Assembly (NCBI GenBank): GCA_035552775.1
Contig: DASZKW010000019.1
Span: 1-64,000, forward strand
DNA from: DASZKW01 sp035552775
Lineage (GTDB): Bacteria; Actinomycetota; Acidimicrobiia; Acidimicrobiales; Palsa-688
Reading direction: 5' to 3'
Length of the DNA: 64,000 nt
The first letter of the stretch is position 1; every line of letters begins with the position of its first letter. Positions 17,146-24,263 of the stretch are shown here, in pieces. Under the pieces are notes generated by a model. The model worked only from the letters and a program-made list of their open reading frames with translations. It did no database searches and had not been told where the DNA came from. A program made the translations under genes and the position numbers.

Positions 17146-18384
17146 GTGAGGGCAGAGGTGGTAGCGGTCGGCACCGAGCTCCTCTTGGGCCAGGTGGTCG
17201 ACACCAACTCTGCGTGGATTGGCGAGAGCCTGGCCTTGGCCGGTATCGACGTCTTCTTCCAGGTGAAGGTTGGTGACAACCACCGCCGCATCGTCGAGGC
17301 CGTCCGCGTGGCGCTCGGACGAAGTGACGCGGTGATCTGCTGCGGCGGCCTGGGACCCACCCAGGACGACATCACCCGCGAGGCCATCGCCGAGGTGATG
17401 GGAGTTCGCCTTGTCCGCGACGAGGATCTGGCCCTGCGGGTGCATGAACGGTTCTCGGCCCGGGGCCGCCACATGGCCGCCAACAATCTTCGCCAGGCGG
17501 ACGTCCCGGTCGGAGCAACGCCCATACCCCAGGTGCAGGGGACGGCTCCCGGATTGATCTGTCCCTTCGGGTCGCAGGTGATCTACGCCATGCCGGGCGT
17601 GCCCCACGAGATGCGCGAGATGCTGGCCCGGGCCGTGCTACCCGACCTGGCGGCCCGAGCCGGGGAGCCGTCGACCATCGCCAGCCGGACCCTGCGAACC
17701 TGGGGCCTGGCGGAGTCGACCGTGGCCGAGGCGCTCGGTCCCCGCCTCGAGGCTCTCGAGGGTGGGGGCAAACCGACCATCGCGTTCCTGGCCAGCGGCG
17801 TCGAGGGGATCAAGGTGCGCATCACCGTCAAGGCGTGCCCGGCCGACGCCCCTGCTCTTCTCGACGCCGAGGAGGCCGAGGTCAGATCCGTGCTCGGCGA
17901 CGCCGTGTTCGGGGTGGACGACGAGACCATGGAGATGGCGGTCGGTCGCCTGCTCGTTCAGGCGGCAAAGACCCTCGGCGTGGCCGAATCGCTCACCGGA
18001 GGCCTCATCGGGAGTCGCATCACGGCCGTGCCGGGGGCCAGCGAATGGTTCCGTGGCTCGATCGTGTCCTACGCCAGCGAGGTCAAACGGGACCTGCTCG
18101 GCGTGGCCGACGGGCCGGTCGTAAGCCGCTCGGCCGCCATCGAGATGGCTGTCGGTGCCCAGCGGGTGCTCGGATCCGACGTCGCCGTTGCCGTCACCGG
18201 TGTCGCCGGCCCCACCGAGCAGGACGGCCAGCCGGTGGGGACGGTCTGGGTAGGGGTGGCCTCCGGCCGCCCGGCCGCCGCGGAGGCGGCCACACTGCGG
18301 GTCGCCGGCGGGCGCGAGCAGGTGCGCCAGATCGCCGCCATCAGCGCCCTCGACATGCTCCGCCGGCGCTTGCTGGCCGGCTGA
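17146..18384 (+). CDS. cinA: CinA-like protein (competence/damage-inducible family)
   Basis: 412 residues from GTG 17146, eight bases after the pgsA stop. The N-terminal MoCF-like domain has AEVVAVGTELLLGQVVDTN and GGLGPTQDDITRE. The C-terminal NMN amidohydrolase-type domain has AESLTGGLIGSRITAVPGAS and VAVTGVAGPT. Family members act as ADP-ribose pyrophosphatase and/or NMN deamidase in pyridine-nucleotide salvage. It lies near recA as in many bacteria, though recA here is separated by two minus-strand genes. Confidence 0.9.
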   Translation: MRAEVVAVGTELLLGQVVDTNSAWIGESLALAGIDVFFQVKVGDNHRRIVEAVRVALGRSDAVICCGGLGPTQDDITREAIAEVMGVRLVRDEDLALRVHERFSARGRHMAANNLRQADVPVGATPIPQVQGTAPGLICPFGSQVIYAMPGVPHEMREMLARAVLPDLAARAGEPSTIASRTLRTWGLAESTVAEALGPRLEALEGGGKPTIAFLASGVEGIKVRITVKACPADAPALLDAEEAEVRSVLGDAVFGVDDETMEMAVGRLLVQAAKTLGVAESLTGGLIGSRITAVPGASEWFRGSIVSYASEVKRDLLGVADGPVVSRSAAIEMAVGAQRVLGSDVAVAVTGVAGPTEQDGQPVGTVWVGVASGRPAAAEAATLRVAGGREQVRQIAAISALDMLRRRLLAG

Positions 18385-18445
18385 CGCCGTGGCGGGCGCC
18401 ATCCGAAGCGCCGCCGCCGGGCGCGGCCCCAGCCCCCCGTCCCGT

Positions 18446-19417
18446 TCAGCCCATCTCGACGAGGACTTTCCCCACAGCGCCGGCCTCCACCGCTTCCTGG
18501 GCGGCGGCGACCTGGTCCAGCCGGAACCGCCGGACCGGTAACTCCGTCAGGGCGCCGGCGGCGAGGGCCGCGCCGACGCCGGCCGCGGCTGCCGCCAGCG
18601 CCGGTGCCGGTACCCCGTAGAGGAGCACGAACCGCAACCGTAGGTTGGCTCCCATGCACCGCCGGACCGGCAGCGTGGGGTCGCTCGCTTCGCTGGCGTA
18701 GCTCGAGATCACCGTCCCCGGCCCGGCCACCGCCAGGTCGAGGTCCAGGTTGGCGCCCAGCGCCACCTCGACCACCCGATCCACGGTGGCTGAGAACCGG
18801 CGCAGTTCGTCGGCCGCTGCCTCTGCTTTGTAGTTCACAACCAGGTCGGCGCCGGCGCGCCGGGCCAACTCCGCCTTGTCGTCATTGCTCACGGTGGCGG
18901 CGACCCGGGCGCCGGCGTGCTTTGCCAGCTCGATGGCGAAATGACCGACCGCCCCGGCACCCCCCGCCACCAGCACGTGGGTGCCGTCGAGGGGCCCGTC
19001 CGCGAACAGGCAGTGATATGCGGTCATAGCCGGGACACCGAGGCTCGCACCGAGCTCGAAGCTCGTCCCCTCCGGCATGGGGACTGCTCGGTCCTTGGGT
19101 ACGACTGTCCATTCCGCGGCCGTCCCCCAGCGGCGGCCGGCGGCGGCTAGCCAGACCCAGACCCGTTGCCCGACCCTGCTCCCGTCGACGCCGGGGCCGA
19201 CGGCGTCGATCTCGCCGGCTCCGTCGTGGTGGGGGATCTGCCAACCGTCGGGCCCGTCGCCGGTGACGCCTGCGCGCGACTTCCAATCGGTCGGGTTGAC
19301 TCCCGAAACCGCCACCTTGACCCTCACCTCGCCGGGGCCGGGATCGGGTCGCTCCACGTCCTGCACGCTCAGCACCTGGTGTGCGGGACCCGTCCTGTCG
19401 TAGCGCGCGGCTCTCAT
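18446..19417 (-). CDS. NADPH:quinone reductase-like medium-chain dehydrogenase
   Basis: 323 residues, start ATG 19417. The N-terminal GroES-like part is followed by the NADPH-binding AGGAGAVGHFAIELAKHAGARV (~150). It lacks the cysteine-rich structural zinc loop, which places it with quinone reductases/zeta-crystallins rather than zinc alcohol dehydrogenases. It probably reduces quinones or activated alkenes with NADPH. It converges with cinA. Confidence 0.85.
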   Translation of the reverse strand: MRAARYDRTGPAHQVLSVQDVERPDPGPGEVRVKVAVSGVNPTDWKSRAGVTGDGPDGWQIPHHDGAGEIDAVGPGVDGSRVGQRVWVWLAAAGRRWGTAAEWTVVPKDRAVPMPEGTSFELGASLGVPAMTAYHCLFADGPLDGTHVLVAGGAGAVGHFAIELAKHAGARVAATVSNDDKAELARRAGADLVVNYKAEAAADELRRFSATVDRVVEVALGANLDLDLAVAGPGTVISSYASEASDPTLPVRRCMGANLRLRFVLLYGVPAPALAAAAAGVGAALAAGALTELPVRRFRLDQVAAAQEAVEAGAVGKVLVEMG

Positions 19418-19494
19418 CGGCCGAGGCTACTTTGCGCAAGCTCCGCAAGGTCGTCGGCGCGGTCGCGTCGGCGTCGGTGGTGTGAAGCGCGGCA

Positions 19495-19544
19495 GTTTGA
19501 ACCGCAGCGCGCGGCCGGCGCTGCTGTTTGAACCGCAGCGCGCG
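19495..19544. repeat. 19-bp direct repeats upstream of the quinone reductase gene
   Basis: A 19-base sequence (GTTTGAACCGCAGCGCGCG) occurs at 19495-19513 and again at 19526-19544. A shorter GGTTCACG motif recurs just beyond. The 242-bp gap holds no gene. The repeats could be binding sites for a regulator of the minus-strand gene at 19417. Confidence 0.6.
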
Positions 19545-19659
19545 CCAGGTCGTACCTACGGTTCACGGAACGAGGTCCGGCGCGCGATTCGGTTCACGAA
19601 GGTCGTCGTTGGAGGCCCTTTCAGCCAGCTGCTCGGTGCTCGCCCCGAGTGGCCGGCGA

Positions 19660-20448
19660 TCAGGACCCGGCTCCAGGATCGCCTGCCGCGAGGTTGGCCT
19701 GCGTAATCGAGTCGGTTTGGACCCAGCGGGCGGTGGGCCATCCCTCGCGCTCCCATGCGCTCTGCCAGAACATCCACTCGTACTCGGTGGCCCGCGTGAA
19801 CGCGGCCAGCATCCGGCGGCGGGTTACCGCGTCGGTCCCCTCCGCCGCCCGGTCGGCGATGTCGCGGATGGCGCTGACGGATGCGGCGAACCCCTCGTCG
19901 GCGTAGGTGGCGATCCAGTCGCCGTAGGGGTGGTCAACGCCGGCCCCGAAACGGGCGACGATGCCGGATGCGACGTCGTGGTACACCCAGAAGCATGGGA
20001 GTAGGGCGGCCACCAGGACGGGATAGGGCTCGCTGAGCGCTGCGGCCTGGAGGTACGAGGCGTAGGCCAGGCAGGAGGGGGACGTGGCGATGCCCTCGGC
20101 GCGGGCGCCATCGAGTCGGAAGCGGCTCAGGTACCGGGCGTGGAGACCGGCCTCGACGGTGAGGGCGGTGTTGGCGCTGGCGGCGAAGAAGGCTGCGTCG
20201 GCGGGATCGGCTGCCCGGGCCGAGGCGGTGGCGAGGGCGCGCGCGAAGCTGACGAGGTAGCGGGCGTCTTGAACGAGGTAGAACGCGAAGCGTTCCATGT
20301 CGAGAATCCCTGCCGACAACTCCTCGTTGAAGGGGTGATCACGGATGGCCCTGCGTAGCTCGACGGTGCGCCACCAGGCGGTGGTGCAGAAGCCGTCGGT
20401 CCCCGCCGCCCCCGGCGTGAACCCGGTCGGCGGTAGGGGCGTGGACAT
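19660..20448 (-). CDS. tenA: TenA/thiaminase II family protein
   Basis: 262 residues from ATG 20448; the longer frame to 20559 adds a low-quality N-terminus and crosses the recA promoter. Family marks are the SPSCLAYASYL segment carrying the active-site Cys and a nearby Tyr, the YGDWIATYADEGF segment, and the late YEWMFWQSAW with the catalytic Glu. TenA hydrolyses aminopyrimidines to salvage HMP for thiamine. No other thiamine gene is nearby. It is divergent from recA. Confidence 0.82.
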   Translation of the reverse strand: MSTPLPPTGFTPGAAGTDGFCTTAWWRTVELRRAIRDHPFNEELSAGILDMERFAFYLVQDARYLVSFARALATASARAADPADAAFFAASANTALTVEAGLHARYLSRFRLDGARAEGIATSPSCLAYASYLQAAALSEPYPVLVAALLPCFWVYHDVASGIVARFGAGVDHPYGDWIATYADEGFAASVSAIRDIADRAAEGTDAVTRRRMLAAFTRATEYEWMFWQSAWEREGWPTARWVQTDSITQANLAAGDPGAGS

Positions 20449-20514
20449 GCACGCCAGTCTGGCAGCCCGGGGCTCGAGGCGTGCCGGCGCGGGATACCGT
20501 GGAGCATCCCCCAC

Positions 20515-20528
20515 CGAACGCACGTTCG
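20515..20528 (+). promoter_or_regulatory. LexA (SOS) box of recA
   Basis: CGAAC-GCAC-GTTCG is a perfect dyad of the actinobacterial/Gram-positive SOS type. It lies ~130 bp before the recA start, just before a TAGACT -10-like hexamer at 20533-20538, so LexA bound here would cover the promoter. Confidence 0.85.
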
Positions 20529-20659
20529 GTCCTAGACTGTGCGAACCACATAGGTGCAACTAAACCGCTTAACGGTCACACCCCGTTCGTAGGTTGGCCT
20601 CGTCAGCGACAACCCCGTCACCGACAACCCGTCAGACCACAGTGAGAGGAAGGCATCCG

Positions 20660-22801
20660 GTGGAGCGAGACAAGGCACTCGAGATGGCGATGGGCCAGAT
20701 CGAAAAGCAGTTCGGCAAGGGCGCCGTCATGCGCATGGGGGAGAAGACCTCCATGGGGATCGAGTCGATCTCGACCGGCGCCCTGTCCTTGGACCTCGCC
20801 CTCGGGATCGGGGGCCTACCGCGGGGCCGCATCGTCGAGATCTACGGCCCCGAGTCGTCGGGCAAGTCCACCCTGGCCATGCACGCGGTGGCCGAGGCCC
20901 AGCGCAACGGCGGGATCTGCGCCTACGTGGACGCCGAGCACGCCATGGACCCGGTGTACGCCAGGGCCATCGGGGTCAACGTCGACGACCTGCTCATCTC
21001 CCAGCCCGATACCGGGGAGCAGGCCCTCGAGATCGCCGACATGCTGATCCGCTCGGGGGCCCTCGACATCATCGTGATCGACTCGGTGGCCGCTCTCACC
21101 CCCAGGGCCGAGATCGAAGGGGACATGGGCGACACCCACGTCGGCCTGCAGGCCCGCCTGATGTCCCAGGCCCTGCGCAAGCTCACCGCCACCCTCAACC
21201 GGTCCGACACGATCGCCATTTTCATAAACCAGTTGAGAGAAAAGATAGGCGTCATGTTCGGCTGCTTGTCCTATGGCACTCGGGTGACCTTGGCTGACGG
21301 TACGCAGGAGAAGATCGGCAAAATCGTCGATCAGCGCCGGCCTGTCGAGGTGCTGTCATACGACGCCGCGGTTGGGGCCGTGGTGCCCAAGAAGGTGGTC
21401 AATTGGTTCGACAACGGGGTGACCGACCACTTCCTCCAGATCACGGTGGGCCGCCCGGGAGGCAACGGCCGGTCCCAGATCGGCTGTACCTCCAACCACC
21501 TGGTTCGCACGTCATCGGGTTGGCGGGAAGCAGGTGAGTTGAAGGTCGGCGATCGGGTGTTGCAGGCCTCTTCCCATCGCCTGTCCGACTTCCAATGGCA
21601 GGTCATCCTCGGCGGCCTGATGGGAGACGGGGCCCTGTCGCAGACGCGATCGGGCCTGGGCGCCCGTCACCGCTTCGGGCACGGTGTCAAGCAGACGGCC
21701 TACGCCGATTGGAAAGCGACCCTATTCGCCAATCTGGGAATGTCCCGTTCCACCAACGCGAAGGGGGCAGTGTTTTACGACATGCAGCCCCTGCCGGAGC
21801 TGGCCGAACTGCGCCAGGCGATGTACGTGGGCGGCAAGAAGGTGCTGAGCGATGACTACCTCAAGGCGCTGACACCGCTGTCATTGGCCATGTGGTACAT
21901 GGACGACGGCTGTTACAGCGACAGGTCAAAGTACGCGCAGGAGCGTACCCAGGAAGGCAGCGGCCGCATTGAGATCTGTATCGAGGCCATGGAATCCACG
22001 AGCCGTCTTCGCCTCGTGAGTTATCTTGCCGACGTTTGGGGGATCCAGGGACGCCTACGGCTCACCGGTTCGCGCCAAAAGGCGGTGCTGACGTTCCCCA
22101 AGGATGAGACGGCGAAGTTTCAGGCCTTGGTCGCCCCCTTCATCCATCCGTCGATGGATTACAAGCTGCAGCCACGCTTCCGCGGGCGCTTCACGGTGAA
22201 ACCGGTGTTCGCCCCCATGCGCTACGAGTTGATGCCCGTACCGGTTGTCAAGATCGCCCCGAAGCCCCCGACTCGCAGCATGCACCGCTTCGACATCGAG
22301 GTGGAGGGGAGCCACAACTACCTGGCCGACGGTGTGGTGGTCCACAATTCCCCCGAGACCACCCCAGGTGGCAGAGCATTGAAGTTCTACTCCTCCATCC
22401 GCCTCGACATCCGCCGCATCGAGTCGATCAAGGACGGCGCCGAGGTCACCGGTAACCGCACCCGGGTGAAGGTGGTCAAGAACAAGTGCAGCCCGCCTTT
22501 CCGCCAGGCTGAGTTCGACATCATGTACGGCAAGGGGATCAGCCGGGAGGGCTCGCTGCTAGACGTGGCCACCGACCTGGCCATCGTCAAGAAGTCGGGT
22601 GCGTGGTACACCTACGAGGGCGAGCAGCTCGGCCAGGGCAGGGAAAACGCCAAGGCATTCCTGACCGAGAACCTGGAGCTCATGATCGAGATCTCCGAGC
22701 GGGTCCGCAAGCAGGTCGGCCTCGACGCCGGCGGCGAGGCCGACGACGTGGCGCTCGGATCGGGCAAGGACGACGACAAGCCCATCATGCTGGACGACTG
22801 A
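20660..22801 (+). CDS. recA: Recombinase RecA, interrupted by an intein
   Basis: Start taken as GTG 20660 because GAGGAAGG lies just upstream and the product begins ERDKALEMA, as RecA does; in-frame GTG 20642 and TTG 20594 are alternatives. The precursor has ~713 residues. RecA motifs: Walker A GPESSGKST (~62) and IVIDSVAAL. After IGVMFG the host protein is broken by a 362-residue intein and resumes at SPETTPGG, leaving a ~351-residue RecA. The other known mycobacterial intein site (VVKNK before CSPPF) is uninterrupted. RecA drives strand exchange and LexA autocleavage. An SOS box lies upstream. No recX follows; the next genes run the opposite way. Confidence 0.95.
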   Translation: MERDKALEMAMGQIEKQFGKGAVMRMGEKTSMGIESISTGALSLDLALGIGGLPRGRIVEIYGPESSGKSTLAMHAVAEAQRNGGICAYVDAEHAMDPVYARAIGVNVDDLLISQPDTGEQALEIADMLIRSGALDIIVIDSVAALTPRAEIEGDMGDTHVGLQARLMSQALRKLTATLNRSDTIAIFINQLREKIGVMFGCLSYGTRVTLADGTQEKIGKIVDQRRPVEVLSYDAAVGAVVPKKVVNWFDNGVTDHFLQITVGRPGGNGRSQIGCTSNHLVRTSSGWREAGELKVGDRVLQASSHRLSDFQWQVILGGLMGDGALSQTRSGLGARHRFGHGVKQTAYADWKATLFANLGMSRSTNAKGAVFYDMQPLPELAELRQAMYVGGKKVLSDDYLKALTPLSLAMWYMDDGCYSDRSKYAQERTQEGSGRIEICIEAMESTSRLRLVSYLADVWGIQGRLRLTGSRQKAVLTFPKDETAKFQALVAPFIHPSMDYKLQPRFRGRFTVKPVFAPMRYELMPVPVVKIAPKPPTRSMHRFDIEVEGSHNYLADGVVVHNSPETTPGGRALKFYSSIRLDIRRIESIKDGAEVTGNRTRVKVVKNKCSPPFRQAEFDIMYGKGISREGSLLDVATDLAIVKKSGAWYTYEGEQLGQGRENAKAFLTENLELMIEISERVRKQVGLDAGGEADDVALGSGKDDDKPIMLDD
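21263..22348 (+). mobile_element. RecA intein with LAGLIDADG homing endonuclease
   Basis: 362 codons in frame with recA. It begins with Cys (CLSYGTRV), ends VVVHN and is followed by Ser, the residues needed for splicing. The B-block is seen as CTSNHLVRT. Two dodecapeptide motifs of a LAGLIDADG nuclease appear (ILGGLMGDG and LAMWYMDDG), both with their acidic residue. The element therefore looks able to splice and to home. The site matches the one I recall for the M. leprae RecA intein, not the M. tuberculosis site. Confidence 0.92.
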
Positions 22802-22840
22802 AGTCCCTCCATGGCCGGCGCCGCAGGGCGGCCCCGGCCG

Positions 22841-22872
22841 GTCGAGAGCCGATCAGGTCGAGACCCGATCAG
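22841..22872. repeat. Tandem 16-bp repeat after recA
   Basis: Two 16-base units (22841-22856 and 22857-22872) differ at one position. They span the gap between recA and the convergent gene and touch that gene's 3' end. No hairpin is formed. Confidence 0.6.
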
Positions 22873-23303
22873 GCGAGAGGTCTCCGCCCCCGGATGCTGG
22901 CGGGCAAGGGGAGTACGCCGGTCGCCCTCAGCACGTAGAGGGTCAGCGACACCAGCGCCCACGCCCCCAGGGCAGAGGCGAGCGCCCCCCACGCTGGGAT
23001 CCGCTTGAAGGTCTCGGCTGCGACCACCGCGAAGCTGACGAGACCGACAGCGCCGAGCACCGCGCCTCCGACGTCGTGGACGGCGGCGCGGCTGCCGTCC
23101 TGGCGCTCCACCAGGGTAAGGGCGGCGGGCAGGATCGCCGGGAATGCCAGGAGGAAGCCGCCCACGATGGCGCCGAAGGCGGCGCCGCTCACTCCGGCGA
23201 CGATCGAGAGCGCGGCGCCGAACGCGAAGCGCATCGCCACATCAGTGGGCTTGATCTTGCGCAACTCGCCCAGGTCAGCGCCGAACAGCGCCTCGGTGGC
23301 CAT
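22869..23303 (-). CDS. Small membrane protein of the DUF3147-like pair, first in map order
   Basis: 144 residues with four hydrophobic spans (~25-45, ~48-65, ~80-100, ~110-128). The N-terminus is polar (LGELRKIKPTDVAMRF). It starts one base after the stop of the upstream gene at 23305, so the two are one transcription unit and probably work together in the membrane. Its own family is not certain. Confidence 0.6.
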   Translation of the reverse strand: MATEALFGADLGELRKIKPTDVAMRFAFGAALSIVAGVSGAAFGAIVGGFLLAFPAILPAALTLVERQDGSRAAVHDVGGAVLGAVGLVSFAVVAAETFKRIPAWGALASALGAWALVSLTLYVLRATGVLPLPASIRGRRPLA

Positions 23304-23304
23304 G

Positions 23305-23646
23305 TCAGTAGACCAGCGCCCGGATGACGGCCGCCACGGCCAGCCACGTCATCGCCATGACGCCGGCCCCTTTGAGAGCGTGCAATCGCCGGACGGCGAC
23401 GACGCCGGCGCTGCACGCCGCGATCATGGCAACCGCACCACCGATCATGCCTCGGCTCTCCACCGCCGCTTTGGCCGTGCCCTGCACGGCGACGACCAGG
23501 GCCAGGTTGGCCAACGCCACCGACGGGGCCGCACCGAACAGCCCTGCGAACCGTTTCGGCTTCACCACCTCGCCCAACACCGCGAAGGCGACGACGAGCA
23601 GGCCACCGAACACGGCTCGGGTTGCGAGGAACACCGGATAGCTCAT
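23305..23646 (-). CDS. Small four-span membrane protein, DUF3147-like
   Basis: 113 residues with four hydrophobic spans. The segment KPKRFAGLFGAAPSVALA resembles the conserved part of DUF3147 membrane proteins. Partner of the gene immediately downstream. No known activity. Upstream lies a ~90-bp region shared with a divergent gene. Confidence 0.6.
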   Translation of the reverse strand: MSYPVFLATRAVFGGLLVVAFAVLGEVVKPKRFAGLFGAAPSVALANLALVVAVQGTAKAAVESRGMIGGAVAMIAACSAGVVAVRRLHALKGAGVMAMTWLAVAAVIRALVY

Positions 23647-23738
23647 GGACGTCCTGTACCCGAACCGATTGGTCCGGCGCGTGTTCGGCGCAACGCCGTC
23701 GGGGGTATCATCGCCATCCCAGCAGAAGGGACCACGGG

Positions 23739-23942
23739 ATGGCGACGAGCGCAGAGCGAGACCGGAGCCGCACTGACTACGAGGTGCCGCTGGTGCATCT
23801 GCGGGTGCCGCAACAGGTGGGCAATACCGCCTTCTGGCTGGGCGTGGCCGGCGTCGTCGCGGCCGGCGCCGTGGAGCTTCCGGTGGCCGCCCTGGTCGCT
23901 GCCGGCGTGGTCGTCATGCGCCACCGGTCGAAAACAAGTTGA
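23739..23942 (+). CDS. 67-residue membrane protein upstream of the P-type ATPase
   Basis: ATG 23739 with AGAAGGG upstream. A polar N-terminus is followed by two short hydrophobic stretches (FWLGVAGVVAAGAVELP and VAALVAAGVVVM) and a basic end. It overlaps the next frame and leads into the ATPase gene, so it may be an accessory peptide of that transporter. Confidence 0.6.
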   Translation: MATSAERDRSRTDYEVPLVHLRVPQQVGNTAFWLGVAGVVAAGAVELPVAALVAAGVVVMRHRSKTS

Positions 23943-24244
23943 CGGCGCCGGTCCGCAAGGTGGCCGCTCGAGTGGAGGGGTCCGCTCAAGTGGAGGGGTC
24001 CGCCGCCGCCGCGGACGAAGCTGTCGACCAGAACGTAAGCCGGTTGCGTCTGCCGCTGGTGGGAAGGGTGACGCTGCCGCCGCTAACCCATCTGGCCTGG
24101 TACGGCGGCGTCGCCGCGTTGACGGCGTTGGAGATGATCGAGTGGCCCGTTGCCCTCGTGCTCACCGTCGGAAAGGCGTTGGCGGACAACCGGACCCACC
24201 GGACGGTGCGGGCGTTCGGCGAAGCGCTCGAACAAGCGGGTTGA
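23939..24244 (+). CDS. Small membrane-associated protein preceding the P-type ATPase
   Basis: About 101 residues if it begins at TTG 23939, which overlaps the previous stop (TTGA); GTG 23960 is another option. Residues 1-30 include two 18-bp repeat units (RVEGSA, QVEGSA). A hydrophobic region (~50-78: LTHLAWYGGVAALTALEMIEWPV, split by polar residues) resembles the peptide before it. The ATPase starts 19 bp downstream. Function unknown. Confidence 0.55.
   Translation: MTAPVRKVAARVEGSAQVEGSAAAADEAVDQNVSRLRLPLVGRVTLPPLTHLAWYGGVAALTALEMIEWPVALVLTVGKALADNRTHRTVRAFGEALEQAG
23966..24001 (+). repeat. Two 18-bp tandem units
   Basis: Units 23966-23983 and 23984-24001 differ at one base (GCTCGAGTGG versus GCTCAAGTGG) and keep the reading frame of the small membrane protein. 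Confidence 0.7.
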
Positions 24245-24263
24245 GCGTTGAGCGGCGGGACCG

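Noticed and set aside
20448..20559. Longer N-terminus for TenA
   Set aside because: The extra 37 codons cover the recA SOS box and promoter and have no family similarity; ATG 20448 is preferred.
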